Shown: positions 16,129 through 26,800 of the stretch, one piece after another | Layout of the letters: every line of letters starts with the position of its first letter | Position numbering within the stretch: the stretch's first letter is position 1 | Virus record (IMG/VR): IMGVR_UViG_3300031963_000643 | Coordinates: 1 to 30,973 of that record | Direction: 5' to 3' (one strand) | Source of the DNA: a virus | DNA: 30,973 nucleotides | Notes under the pieces: model-generated | What the model was told of the DNA's origin: nothing | Databases searched by the model: none | Seen by the model: the letters and a program-made list of their open reading frames with translations, nothing else | Translations under genes and position numbers: made by a program

Positions 16129-19127
16129 TATTGATTACACAAAATATTAAAGTTTATTCCAAGATTTATTTCAAAAACATCAAATTTATCATATGGGACA
16201 CAATTATTATTATAAATTGTAACAACTTCACGATCTAAATCAATAAAATAATAAATCCCACTTGTTTCTAAATTATCAAGTGCTGTTGATATTGCTATAA
16301 TCCACTCTTCGTTTGTTGGTTGACTGGTATATCCAAATGTATTTGTAACAAACTCTGTTGTAAGTGTTACACCATTTAATTTTATTTCTGCATACCAATT
16401 AACATCAAGTGTATTTAATAAACAAACATCTGGTGGTATACTATTTGATTCTAAATAATTATTTAAAACAACAGCCAAGGCCCCGCCAAACGATTCAACC
16501 ATAGCATTTGATGAATTCCAAGGATAAAGACCGCAATTTAATTCTTGTAAAGGACAATCGTAAGCGAATAACTGTGTTGTAAGTTCACAAGGGTTACAAG
16601 GAACCGGAACAATTTTACAACCAAATTGTCTACGCCAAACAAATTTTTGTCTATGAAATATTGAATTTTCAAGTCGTACTCCTGTGTTCCAGATTGTTGT
16701 TGCTGGAACCATTTGTTCAATAAGTCTTACCCAATATGTTCCAAGACCATTTACATAGTCAATCATTGTCTGATATGTAAAATTATCATTTGGTACATTT
16801 ATTGCTTGTCCCGACTCAAGGTACTTCCAATATATTGATTGTAATGTTGGGTATCCACCGGTTTTTCCATCTGTGATAAATTGTCTATTTCTTACATTTA
16901 TCATATTTCTCCAAAAAGTCTGTGCAAATTCAAAAAATGTCTTTTCTTTTGGTTTTGGGTTAATTTCTGTCCAATCAATCCCTCCTCTTCTTGGGTAGTT
17001 ACTTATTGGGTCTGGATTACAATAAGTTGGTTGTACGTAGTTAAGTCCCTCATTTGGAATTGGGTAATTATATGTTCTTGACATTGTATAAACATCATAT
17101 AATAACCCAAAACTAGGATTTAACATTACGTCAACATTTTTAACATTTAGAACTAAACATTCTTCACCAACATAGTAGTAAGCATTGAATCCTCCATCAG
17201 AATTTACTCTTAAATTCTTTTCAGTATCGGTCCAGCTTTTGTTGTTATCAATTGTTCTTCTTAATCTGAAACCAAGATCCATATATGGGAAGTTTCTATA
17301 TCTGTCAAGATATTCTTCACCATAATTAAATGGAAGTAATGTTGTCTGATAGTCTGGATTTGACCCAGTAAAGACACTTGTTGTAATGTCAACTTGTTCA
17401 GGCATTCTATGTTGAGGTGTTGATTCAAACCAACCCCCTCCAATTTGGAAGTAGTATGACTCGCTGTCAACTGGTGTACTAGGACATCCAATATTATCAA
17501 TTGGGTACTCACTTTCCGTAATGCTAATATCAGTTGTTGTTGTACTATATGTCACACCACTATATTGAACCCCCATAATTGAGTAAACATCTGCCGAATC
17601 TAACACTGGTGTTTGTTGGACATAGGTTCCTCCAGATATCTGAACGTATTGTCTACCAAAATCCGCTAAATTAATTCTTTGGTCTGCGGTATATATATAC
17701 TCATTAAAATCAACTAAAAAATCTGGAGCTCCAATAAGTCTTAAAAGAATTTCAATAGATTTTCTTGTTCCTTTTGATTTAAATAGAAACGCCGAATTCA
17801 AAACCAAATTTCTATAATATTGGTAATTCAATTCTTCTGGTGTTTGTCCAACTGGAACGCCACTAAAATCACTTTTTGCCGGTTTAAAAATTGTATCTAA
17901 TAATTCGGTTTCAGTGATTGGTGAGATATTTGTACTCCACCCAAGTGTCTGTGCTAAATTTTTTAATAATTGTGATGGAATGTCGTTTTGTACATTATAA
18001 TTTACAGAATTCATCATACTTAACGCATCAATGAATTTTTTTGTATTATCAAAACTTCTTCCGTAGATTTGTAACATTTTTTCCACCTTCTTGTCAAGAA
18101 CATCAAATTCTTTTAATGATGGTGTTGTTAAAAACCTTGAAATCAAATTAGTTTTATACTCATCAAAATTTACGGTAAACTTATTTATTTCCGCAAGATA
18201 TAAATCAAATGCTGAAGTTCTTATATCAAGATTCCAAACACCATCTATTGGGAATGTAACTGTTGTATATTTGAATTTATATGTCCCATCTTCTTGTAGT
18301 TCCGGTACTTCAAAATATGCAGTATATTTTGGTCTTATAGATCTATTAAGGAGAAAATTTTCAATGTTATCAAAATTATCATTAAAAACTTTATTAACAT
18401 TTATTTCGTTTGGTCTTACAATAAAATTAACATCAGTTGTTGATAACCCAGAAAATGGATTTCCAGCAACATATACTTTTAATATAGTGCTTGATGGTGT
18501 TGTTGGTACAATATCATTTATTGGGTATTCAACCTCGTTTAAATAAATTGAGTAATAGTTATAATTTTTTTTCATATTCCTCAAGTCTGAAACGTATATT
18601 TCAGATGCTTGAGTATTTTTATCAGCGTTTGTTGTAAAGTCAATTCCAAAAGGATTACTAATAGCGTCTAGTAGAATTTCAAGTTCTGTTTCATTATCTA
18701 CTGAATCGTATATAATATTTTGTGCTGTGTTACCCTCAACATAACCAGGTCTAAATTTATTAACCTCTAATGCCGCTGGAAAATAATTAATTATCCTTTG
18801 TATTGAGTTTGAGAATCTTAATTTAAGCGACCCATAAATTGTTGTGTTTGTAATTTCACTTAAATCATAATTTGGGTATATCTGAAAATTATTTGCAACA
18901 ATCATTCTTGACTGCAAATCATTTGATAGATTCATTGTGTCAAGTGAGATTGGGTCCGAGAATGAACCTATTTCAAAGTTTCTATCTTGTTTTTCAGATA
19001 ATGAAGATGTGAACTGAAAATTTCCTTGTGTAAAACCTCCTCCATCAACTAATTGAAAGCCGACTAAGTTATCAGAAAATGAGCCTTGACCTGATGCTTG
19101 TGGTGGACAAGTAAATTTATTTGACAT
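16128..19127 (-). CDS. Baseplate protein with tail-protein-I-like core (999 aa)
   Basis: Residues about 340-475 read as helices with LLKNLAQTLGW, YYRNLVLNSAFLFKSKGTRK and IEILLRLIGAP. The KGT-x-x-x-[IL]-E-x-L-L-x-L-x-G signature matches the core of phage P2 tail protein I and similar baseplate wedge components. The N-terminal 340 residues are probably an extra structural domain. The C-terminal region has a Cys cluster (CKIVPVPCNPC, then CPLQELNC near 860-885) and a final beta domain. The protein is far larger than P2 gpI, as expected when baseplate proteins of large phages gain extra domains. It is coupled by TAATG overlaps to both neighbours. A role linking baseplate and fibres is inferred from this core and the position. 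Confidence 0.7.
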   Translation of the reverse strand: MSNKFTCPPQASGQGSFSDNLVGFQLVDGGGFTQGNFQFTSSLSEKQDRNFEIGSFSDPISLDTMNLSNDLQSRMIVANNFQIYPNYDLSEITNTTIYGSLKLRFSNSIQRIINYFPAALEVNKFRPGYVEGNTAQNIIYDSVDNETELEILLDAISNPFGIDFTTNADKNTQASEIYVSDLRNMKKNYNYYSIYLNEVEYPINDIVPTTPSSTILKVYVAGNPFSGLSTTDVNFIVRPNEINVNKVFNDNFDNIENFLLNRSIRPKYTAYFEVPELQEDGTYKFKYTTVTFPIDGVWNLDIRTSAFDLYLAEINKFTVNFDEYKTNLISRFLTTPSLKEFDVLDKKVEKMLQIYGRSFDNTKKFIDALSMMNSVNYNVQNDIPSQLLKNLAQTLGWSTNISPITETELLDTIFKPAKSDFSGVPVGQTPEELNYQYYRNLVLNSAFLFKSKGTRKSIEILLRLIGAPDFLVDFNEYIYTADQRINLADFGRQYVQISGGTYVQQTPVLDSADVYSIMGVQYSGVTYSTTTTDISITESEYPIDNIGCPSTPVDSESYYFQIGGGWFESTPQHRMPEQVDITTSVFTGSNPDYQTTLLPFNYGEEYLDRYRNFPYMDLGFRLRRTIDNNKSWTDTEKNLRVNSDGGFNAYYYVGEECLVLNVKNVDVMLNPSFGLLYDVYTMSRTYNYPIPNEGLNYVQPTYCNPDPISNYPRRGGIDWTEINPKPKEKTFFEFAQTFWRNMINVRNRQFITDGKTGGYPTLQSIYWKYLESGQAINVPNDNFTYQTMIDYVNGLGTYWVRLIEQMVPATTIWNTGVRLENSIFHRQKFVWRRQFGCKIVPVPCNPCELTTQLFAYDCPLQELNCGLYPWNSSNAMVESFGGALAVVLNNYLESNSIPPDVCLLNTLDVNWYAEIKLNGVTLTTEFVTNTFGYTSQPTNEEWIIAISTALDNLETSGIYYFIDLDREVVTIYNNNCVPYDKFDVFEINLGINFNILCNQ

Positions 19128-20035
19128 TATCCAGTAATATTATTAAAAGCTTTACTAAAATCTATATTTGTTCCACGATCCTGTCTAACCTCATAAAGAA
19201 GTGAATTAAATTGATCACGAATTTCATATAAATTGTATTGTTTATATATGTTATTTTGTGTATCGTAGATTGTATAAATACCATCATCAATTGACTTGGT
19301 TTGATTACCATAAAGTGCAATTGCAAGTGTTGAGATATCTTGATCAACTATTTCAATCTCCGTTGTTATTGGATTGAAGAATGTGTTTGTTATTATGATA
19401 TTCTGGTTTGGTTGTCCAATAAATGGTGTTGCGCTTGGTTTGTTTGTTGGTGATGTTGATGGTGATAATGTACAAAAAATTAAATTTGTTGCGTTTTCAA
19501 CATATCTATATCTAATAACTTTTTGTGATGTATTTGTTAAATTTTGATAAATTGGTTCACAATAAAATGATGAGGTAATTAATCTAAAGAAATTAGGAAT
19601 TTTTGTACCATTATCATTTAAATACTCAACTCTAAAACCAACAAGTCCCTGGTTAACGAATTTATTTTTAAATTGTGTTGGTACATTTGTAATATCAATT
19701 ACAATTCCTTTAACATTTGGTAGTGCTGATAAAACACCACAATCTGTAATTTTTGTTCTAATTTCTGCCGGTCTAATATAAAGTGTATATATTCCAAGTT
19801 TATTAAAAACATCAGCGGGTAATTTTAAATTATATAAACCACCAAGAATTTCAACACCATTGTTTCCTCCGGTATTTGTATTATGGAAATATGGTCTTAG
19901 CACATTTTTTGCGTCAAGTTTTGTTAACAAAAAATTATTTGTATCGTCTCTTGATGGTGTATAATTTAGTATTATATCAACATCTTCTGGTGATACATCT
20001 GCTGGTCTTATGGTTCCATATGTTCCCGTGGCCAT
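19127..20035 (-). CDS. Probable baseplate/tail structural protein, unidentified (302 aa)
   Basis: The start reads MATGTYGTIRPADVSPEDVD followed by ILNYTPSRD. The rest alternates beta strands and Asn/Tyr/Thr-rich loops with no recognised enzyme motif. A short Ser/Thr/Pro segment (LSPSTSPTNKPSATP, about 191-205) is a small relative of the Thr/Pro linkers in the fibre genes. The stop overlaps the start of the 999-residue gene (TAATG), so the two products are probably made in matched amounts and may contact each other. It follows a 45-base gap, the longest inside the baseplate run apart from the one before the giant gene, so a new transcript may start here. The name is based on context only. Confidence 0.6.
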   Translation of the reverse strand: MATGTYGTIRPADVSPEDVDIILNYTPSRDDTNNFLLTKLDAKNVLRPYFHNTNTGGNNGVEILGGLYNLKLPADVFNKLGIYTLYIRPAEIRTKITDCGVLSALPNVKGIVIDITNVPTQFKNKFVNQGLVGFRVEYLNDNGTKIPNFFRLITSSFYCEPIYQNLTNTSQKVIRYRYVENATNLIFCTLSPSTSPTNKPSATPFIGQPNQNIIITNTFFNPITTEIEIVDQDISTLAIALYGNQTKSIDDGIYTIYDTQNNIYKQYNLYEIRDQFNSLLYEVRQDRGTNIDFSKAFNNITG

Positions 20036-20066
20036 ATTGTTTAGTTTTTACTTTTGTTTATCTTTT

Positions 20067-20074
20067 TATAAATA
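20067..20074 (-). promoter_or_regulatory. TATTTATA element in the gap before the 302-residue gene
   Basis: It lies 31 bases before the ATG, followed by AAAAGATAAACAAAAG. This spacing leaves room for a short leader, so this copy is the most believable promoter candidate of the set. No separate -35 element is clear. Confidence 0.3.
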
Positions 20075-20080
20075 GTGTAG

Positions 20081-21253
20081 TTAATCTTTTTTAACTTTAA
20101 AGTATCCATATCCATATTTACTTATATCCCCCAAATTATCTACTTCACCAAGTCTTTGTATTGACTCAAGTCCGGATATCTTACCTCTTTCCATAAATAA
20201 ATTTGATTGTATTTGTGGTTCGTCAATAACATTAAGTAACGCTTCGTTTTTAGTAATTGCCGTCAAAATATAATCACTACTCACAAGCCCATATGATTGT
20301 ACAGAATATACCGTTGTTCCGTCATTGAAGTCAAGGTATAGAATGTCATTAATTGTATATGCAGTATATGTGTTTGTGGGATCTGGGCCAATTACCATTC
20401 CTTGAACCCCGGTACCCCCAGTTACTGGAACATTTAATTTAAATTTACCACCAAATAAGTTAATCTTTGGTCCGTATTGTTTTAAATCATTTATTGAACT
20501 TTTTGTATATCCCGTTACGGTGAATGGTGTTGTTGTATACCCACTTGAGTCATAGTCTGTAATGGTCGTATTTGAATCTCCAGTAAATATATAATCATAA
20601 CTTATTGGTGTTCCAGTCCAGTTACAACCAACCGGTGTAAAATAAGCAGTTCCATTTGGGTTTGATATTGTAATACCAGTGTATGGAAGGGTTATTTCTT
20701 TTTTAACAATTGATACACCCCAAGGTGAATAACTTGTTAATGTAATTTCATACGAACTATTTTGTGTTGGGTATATGTGAGTTAGTGGTCCGGAAGTAGA
20801 AACATTTTGTGTTGGGCTACCATCGCCCCAATCAAGGACAAACACATTAAACGATAAAAATTTTAAATACTCAGTTTCTGATGTGTTAAGAAATATCACA
20901 TCGTATGGATTTAAAGTGTTTGCCGAATAAATAAAATTTGTCATAACATCCTTTTGATATATTGCACCATCAAAAGGTGTGTAATAACCTAAATCATTTA
21001 TATTTTCAGTAAATAATAGAGGAACTGTAAGACAAGAAAGTAGAGATTCACCATTTGTACCACCACTTAAAACTACGGACATTGGTAAGTAAACCCCAGT
21101 TGTTCCTGTTATTTGATTTATAGTTGTTGATGTTATTGGACAACAAGGATCTATCAGAACAGAAATATCTGTCTGTCCTGTATATGGAAAACTAACAAGG
21201 TCACCTATAATGTTCTCTGGTGATATTTTAAAATAGTATCGTTGGTCTTGCAT
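20081..21253 (-). CDS. Virion protein with a PKD-like domain (390 aa)
   Basis: Residues about 118-192 look like a PKD (polycystic kidney disease-type) beta-sandwich. LDWGDGSP (140-147), then LTHIYP (157-162), YEITLTSYSPWG and a final strand match the WGDGS...H.Y...Y.V.L family pattern. The N-terminal part has two Cys together (DPCCP, about 36-39). The C-terminal part ends in a conserved-looking segment, FMERGKISGLESIQRLGEVD. PKD domains bind carbohydrate or protein in many surface proteins. In this position the protein is probably part of the baseplate periphery. It begins in a TAATG overlap with the 270-residue gene and is followed by a 45-base gap. Confidence 0.65.
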   Translation of the reverse strand: MQDQRYYFKISPENIIGDLVSFPYTGQTDISVLIDPCCPITSTTINQITGTTGVYLPMSVVLSGGTNGESLLSCLTVPLLFTENINDLGYYTPFDGAIYQKDVMTNFIYSANTLNPYDVIFLNTSETEYLKFLSFNVFVLDWGDGSPTQNVSTSGPLTHIYPTQNSSYEITLTSYSPWGVSIVKKEITLPYTGITISNPNGTAYFTPVGCNWTGTPISYDYIFTGDSNTTITDYDSSGYTTTPFTVTGYTKSSINDLKQYGPKINLFGGKFKLNVPVTGGTGVQGMVIGPDPTNTYTAYTINDILYLDFNDGTTVYSVQSYGLVSSDYILTAITKNEALLNVIDEPQIQSNLFMERGKISGLESIQRLGEVDNLGDISKYGYGYFKVKKD

Positions 21254-22065
21254 TACGGATTTACATATTCATACCAAAGTATTGGGTTTATATCTGTCCC
21301 AACTCTATCTCCGGTTGAGGTTGATAAGATTTCATAATTTCTACTAGTGTAATCTAATTTTACTTTGTAATAAAAATAATCTTCACTATTAAATGTATAG
21401 TAATTACCAGCTAAAGTTGACTGTGGGACATTCATCATTCTAATAAAACTTCCTTGTCTAGCATTAAAAAACTTTGCACTCATATAAAATTCATCCAAAT
21501 CTATATAGTCAGTTTCTCTAAGCCAATAAATGAAAAATCCCTCTTTATCCCCAACGTAATCAAGTCCATATTTTGGTTTCCTTATTTTAACATTTGTTAA
21601 AAATGTTGATATTGTTACAGTATCAAAATCACCTTGTTGTACTGGTAATATTATTGTAAAATAGTTTTTTTGTGATGTTTCACTTCTTGTATCATAAAAA
21701 TCTAGTTTAAAAAAAGATTTAGTGAAAGGTTTTATGTAACTATAGATTTCTTTTTCTGTAAATCCAGCATATTCGTAACTATTATACCAGGATGTTGTAT
21801 TTGCTATTGTGTCTCCGGTATCAAAAAAATAAAACTCATAATTTACTTTAGTAAGAAATGAATTAGTAATATTTGAATAATACTCTTGATGTGGGAATCT
21901 AGTTAACTCAAAATCAACAGGGGGTCCAATAACATCTTCAAGAACCGTCTGTTGATATTGGTCAATTGCTTGATCTCGTTCAAGAAAATCCCATTTCATT
22001 TCAATTGGGATGTCTAGTTCCTTGTCAAGGCTGTTTAGTCTTATTTTATATTTACTCACACTCAT
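21253..22065 (-). CDS. Probable baseplate/tail protein, unidentified (270 aa)
   Basis: The composition is rich in Tyr, Phe, Asp and Ser, with mixed alpha/beta patterns and almost no Cys. Segments such as KLDFYDTRSETSQKNYFTI (about 119-137) and a C-terminal LWYEYVNP look like ordinary structural beta domains. No enzyme motif, membrane helix or repeat is present. Its ATG lies inside the 587-residue gene (14-base overlap) and its stop overlaps the next ATG (TAATG), so it is translated as part of a coupled set. Virion function is inferred from the position between two structural genes. I do not recognise the family. Confidence 0.6.
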   Translation of the reverse strand: MSVSKYKIRLNSLDKELDIPIEMKWDFLERDQAIDQYQQTVLEDVIGPPVDFELTRFPHQEYYSNITNSFLTKVNYEFYFFDTGDTIANTTSWYNSYEYAGFTEKEIYSYIKPFTKSFFKLDFYDTRSETSQKNYFTIILPVQQGDFDTVTISTFLTNVKIRKPKYGLDYVGDKEGFFIYWLRETDYIDLDEFYMSAKFFNARQGSFIRMMNVPQSTLAGNYYTFNSEDYFYYKVKLDYTSRNYEILSTSTGDRVGTDINPILWYEYVNP

Positions 22066-23815
22066 CTGTCGTAGGATCTACAATTAAATCGCCTAGATTT
22101 TGTCCGATACCTTGATAGTTGTCCGGAAATAATCTAAAAATTATATTATCATATGGATAATGTTTACCATTTGTGAATGGATAATCAACACCAACATTTT
22201 CATTATCAATATACCCAAATGGATAAATATCCCTCCATCTAAAACTATTTGATGCATTAGAGAAAAAGGCATAGTTTGGTATACCAACAATATTTACATC
22301 TGCCGGCCCCTCTTCAACGTATGGTGAAAATGTCTTTATTGTTATTGAGTTATGTGGATAGTAGTAATAACCAAATGTATTTGTTGGTGATGTGTCTAAA
22401 TTTTGTGTAAAATAAGTTTGATTAAATGTGATTTTATGTACCTGTTTTGAAATTACTCTTTCGGTTTGCTCGTAATCGTTCCACTCACAAAAATCACCGT
22501 CAATTGTATCACCACTAGTTAAATCTGAAATATATGTGAAAGGTCCAATCCCAATATTTGAGTTGTATTGTTGTGTTGGTATATTGGTATCTGAAAATGT
22601 ATTACTCAAGTCCCACCAAACACTTGGTAATCCAAATATTTGTTTTGTATTAAAATAATATCCTTGTTTTAATTTATTTGTCCAGCCCCAATATCCTTTC
22701 CAAATACTTGTAAAGAAAAGTTCAGTTATTGGCCTTTTTTGATTATCAATAAGGTTTGTAGTATCTATGTCAACATTAAATGATAGTGTATACGTTTGAC
22801 TACCTTCTAATATTGATGTTCTAGGTAGACTTGTTGGTGTTGCAAGTGTTGGTGGATTACCATAATAAATTGGTTTTTCGTATTGTGTTTTTAAATTAAA
22901 AACATTGTTTTCAAAAGCTGTCTTTACAAGAACTGCGTCTTCTGGGTTTGTAATTATTTTATTTCGTCTTACATAATATTTTGATGTTGTCTCACCAGAA
23001 CTGTCTGGATTTAAAACTCTTTTTAGATATCCGATGTTTCCAACATTAAAAGTTGTTCCCAAATATCCAACATTGTATACGTTAAAATAATTACCTTCAC
23101 TTCCTGCTGTTCCATTACCAAGTGAATTAATTGCGAAAATATTTTCACCATTATAAGTAAGTGATAATTGTACATACTCACCATTATTTAATCCGTGAGG
23201 CATTGGACATCTAAATTCTATAATACTATTAGAATTTGATGTTATAACAAATGGAATACCGTCTTGTGCAATCCAATTCCAGCTAGCAAACGTTTTATCA
23301 TCTTCAGCAAACATATTTTTGTTTGGATCATTTTCAAATGGATAACTAACATAATGTTTCCAGTTGTATGTTGTAGCACTTTTATTTACAAATTGTTGAT
23401 GATTTGGACTGCCAGTGGTGTAGCCATTTTTATCATTATCATTTCTAATAAAATCAAATTCTGTATATTGCGGGAATCCACTCCAAGATACTGAAGATGT
23501 TGCGCCACAAGCAATTTGTTCCACTGTTTGGTCTAAATTTAAGTAATATAAATAATCAATATATGGTTGATATTGTGTGACTCCAGGAAACGAGTTTTTA
23601 AATAAAAAAACATATTTACTTACAGGTCTAAAAATATTTGAAGCTTGTCTTTCATCATCAAATACTTGAAACAGGTTTACGTCAATGGTTCTTTCGTATT
23701 CAACAACTTCTTTAGTAGTTTGATATAATGGTAGCTTTTCTGATGAATCAACATCAACTGCGTTTTGAAATCTTTTACTCCCAAGAACTATTTTTGTGCT
23801 ATCGTCAATACCCAT
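22052..23815 (-). CDS. Probable baseplate/tail structural protein, unidentified (587 aa)
   Basis: A large protein rich in Asn, Tyr, Phe and Gly, with strand-and-loop patterns and only three Cys (CGAT, CPMP and CEW) before the one at the C-terminus (TDECE). The N-terminal 60 residues (VDVDSSEKLPLYQTTKEVVE, then YERTIDVNLFQVFDDERQ) look like an attachment arm. An aromatic stretch near 370-400 (IWKGYWGWTNKLKQGYYF) could be a surface patch. No known motif is identified. It starts 2 bases after the stop of the giant 2005-residue gene and overlaps the next gene, so it belongs to the same transcript. The name rests on context. Confidence 0.6.
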   Translation of the reverse strand: MGIDDSTKIVLGSKRFQNAVDVDSSEKLPLYQTTKEVVEYERTIDVNLFQVFDDERQASNIFRPVSKYVFLFKNSFPGVTQYQPYIDYLYYLNLDQTVEQIACGATSSVSWSGFPQYTEFDFIRNDNDKNGYTTGSPNHQQFVNKSATTYNWKHYVSYPFENDPNKNMFAEDDKTFASWNWIAQDGIPFVITSNSNSIIEFRCPMPHGLNNGEYVQLSLTYNGENIFAINSLGNGTAGSEGNYFNVYNVGYLGTTFNVGNIGYLKRVLNPDSSGETTSKYYVRRNKIITNPEDAVLVKTAFENNVFNLKTQYEKPIYYGNPPTLATPTSLPRTSILEGSQTYTLSFNVDIDTTNLIDNQKRPITELFFTSIWKGYWGWTNKLKQGYYFNTKQIFGLPSVWWDLSNTFSDTNIPTQQYNSNIGIGPFTYISDLTSGDTIDGDFCEWNDYEQTERVISKQVHKITFNQTYFTQNLDTSPTNTFGYYYYPHNSITIKTFSPYVEEGPADVNIVGIPNYAFFSNASNSFRWRDIYPFGYIDNENVGVDYPFTNGKHYPYDNIIFRLFPDNYQGIGQNLGDLIVDPTTDECE

Positions 23816-23817
23816 TT

Positions 23818-26800
23818 TTAGTCTGTTGTTTCAATATATAATTTAATGAACTTATCAAGTGCTGTAAAACCATTATTTAAACCAAAATAGAAGTAGAATG
23901 GTGCTCCCACCAATACTTTTTCACCTTCAAGTCCGTTTGTTACTCCGGCATATGTTGGTTCTGGATCTCCATTTGAATCAAAGTTTGTTATAAACCCAAG
24001 GTTATTTGGTGTTGTTGTTGTAAAATATTGATTTGGTGCATCAAAATTTAAATTTTGATATTCATTCTTATAAAACCCTGGAGCACTAAGTGTGTCCCAA
24101 TTATTATTTTCAGTACCAAAGATAAAATTAGTTTGATCTCCTTGTGGTGCCAACCTCCACTTATAATGTGGAACAACTTGATCTTTTGGGTAGCCAAAAT
24201 CATTAAATACCCCACCACAATTAAGACTATAATATTCATAACCAGGTGTTAATTTTCTTCTGTAAGAATAATCCTCAGTTGATGATGAGAAAAATATACC
24301 GAACAATGGTCTGCTTGGACTTGTTGAATCCCCAATGAATAATGCATTATCTGGATAATTCTCACCTAAATATGGTATAACTTTCCATTCGGAATTTATG
24401 GCTAAAGCTTGTGCGATATCACCGTCAATTCTATCACCCTTTCTTTCACTATTAAAAAATTGTATGATACCTTTACCTTCACTACTATTTCCTGCTGGGT
24501 CACCAACCGGAAGTAATTGTTGTATGAACGTTTGATTTAATAGTCTAGAAATGAAACCCATTTGTATTAAATCTGAATTATCCTTATAAGATGTTGCTCT
24601 CATTTGATCAACTAAATAACCATTAAATTCACTATCACTACAAATTTGGGAAATAAATTTTTCTCTTGGCCCTAAGTCCATAATTGTTGTAGGAAACTGA
24701 ATCCTTCTAGTATTATAACCTAAACCTGGATAGTCGTTAAGTAAATAAGCTGGAGCATTTGGTGGTGTGGGACTTGCAGAGCCAACAAATTGGTTTGTTG
24801 TTTTGTTCCAAGGTGAACTTCTGTAAAAGAAACTGTTAGTAATTTCATTAAATATAATAGTGTCCTGACAATAAACATATCTTGGTTCGTCTGGTTGATC
24901 TAATTCATAAAATGTTGATTTATTAAATGAGAACATATATAGAACACCATTAATCCAATTGTTTTGGAACGTCTGAGCAAAAACTCCTTTACAAGCAGCA
25001 AATGTAACTAGGAATCTTGTTTTCCACTCAAGGAATAATCTTGCATCATCTTTAAATGCTCCTTGTATTAAGTACAATTTTTTAAAGAATTTATTATCCG
25101 ATTCTTTATAGTTTAATAAACAATAACAACCTCTGTACACTCTATTATCTGGTACCGAGCAATTAGGGTTAATTTCAATGCTTGCGCCTGTTCCCACATA
25201 ACATTGTAATGATTTCATATTTTCACAACTAAGTGTTGAGGTTAAACTCTGAACTAATGCACTTTCATCATAAACACCTTGACCACCATTAATGTCTGGT
25301 TCAAAACCATACACTTCGCCAGATTCAACCCCAGCTTTATAAACCCTAAAATTATTGTTTTGATGTAAACCATAACTTGTCGTTCCATAATTTTCTTCAA
25401 CCCCAGTTGAGGTTGGGACTCTATCACTTCTCATTACCATATATTGCGGTTGTCCTGGTGTTTGGTCAACATTAAAGGTTACTGAAGGTATTGAATATCT
25501 ATAATAAGCTGGTGAATAAACAGAAAACAGTCTAGGTGCTGTACTTTTCCAATAATCATTTTCTCTATCTTGATCTTGTCCTAAGTCACCATACATAACA
25601 GTAGAGCTATTACCTACATTTGACATTGTAAATGACCCACCAGCAAAATAATATAAACTAGTGTTATTGTTTTGCCCAAGTATTGGTGGTGGTGTTAATC
25701 CGTTGTCAATTGGTAATAAAAATCCTCGCCAGTTAGGACCACCATAACCTATTGTGTCGTATCCACCACCATTTGGTGACCCTACCTGGTTTACGGTAGG
25801 AAATCCAGCGTCTGGTGTGTAACTATTAAAAGGTGCTACCCCTTCATCAATTGATGAATAATAGTGTGGTAATCTTGACTGGAATGTTGTAAATTTATTG
25901 TAATCAACACCCCCAATAGTATATGATTCACCAAGTTTAAAATTAAATGGTTCAAAGAACAACTCAGTTGCCGTATCATTACTTATAACGTTGTGTGTTG
26001 TGGGTCTATTACCAACACCTGTTAGACCTTGTATTGGTATATTGAGATAATAATCACCTTCAATAACCACCGAGTTATTTGTTGTTGTTTGACCAAATAT
26101 TACCGATAAATCATAGCGATTTTTTTGTTTTGGTGAATGTGGGTCAACACCTCTTGTAATTACAATAATTTCATATTCTTGATAACCTTCAGCCTGAAAT
26201 ATTACAGTTGATTTTTGTTGTGTCAATGGGTCTAAATGTGTCGTATTTTCAATTCCCTTGAAAGTTTTGATTGTGTTGTATAAATCAGAAAGATATGGGA
26301 AACTATTTGACCCATTTGCATATATAAACCCAGCTTTATGGTGTAGATATTTTTGAGGAAAAAATCCAAGTGTACTACCATTGTACCCAGTATTTGCGAT
26401 AAATTCATTATAGGTAAAACCTGTTATAACTTGGAAGTACTCAATGTCTACTGGGTATTTTAAATAGTTCTCCGTAGTATCTCCAGTAATAACATAAGGG
26501 ACCGAACCATTTCCACCATACGATGTTGCATATGTAACTACTTTAGTGAGTGCCGAATAAGAAGTACCAGTAACACTATTATTATTAAATTGATTTGTTG
26601 TTGCGCTAAAAAATGTAGCACCTGTTAAGTTTTGATTACATTGTGAAAGATTTGGGTCTTGAAAGGTAAAAATTTCACCGATACCTAAATTTTGTAATGT
26701 ACCCGGTTTTGCTAAAATAACAAGTGGTTGATCGTAATGTTCTTGAGATGAAGCTGTATTTGTGGGATAATTAAATTTAACTTTTATTTTATTAACACCA

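Noticed and set aside
18091-18546. A 151-codon plus-strand open frame
   Set aside because: It lies wholly inside the 999-residue baseplate gene and has no recognised domain or gene context.
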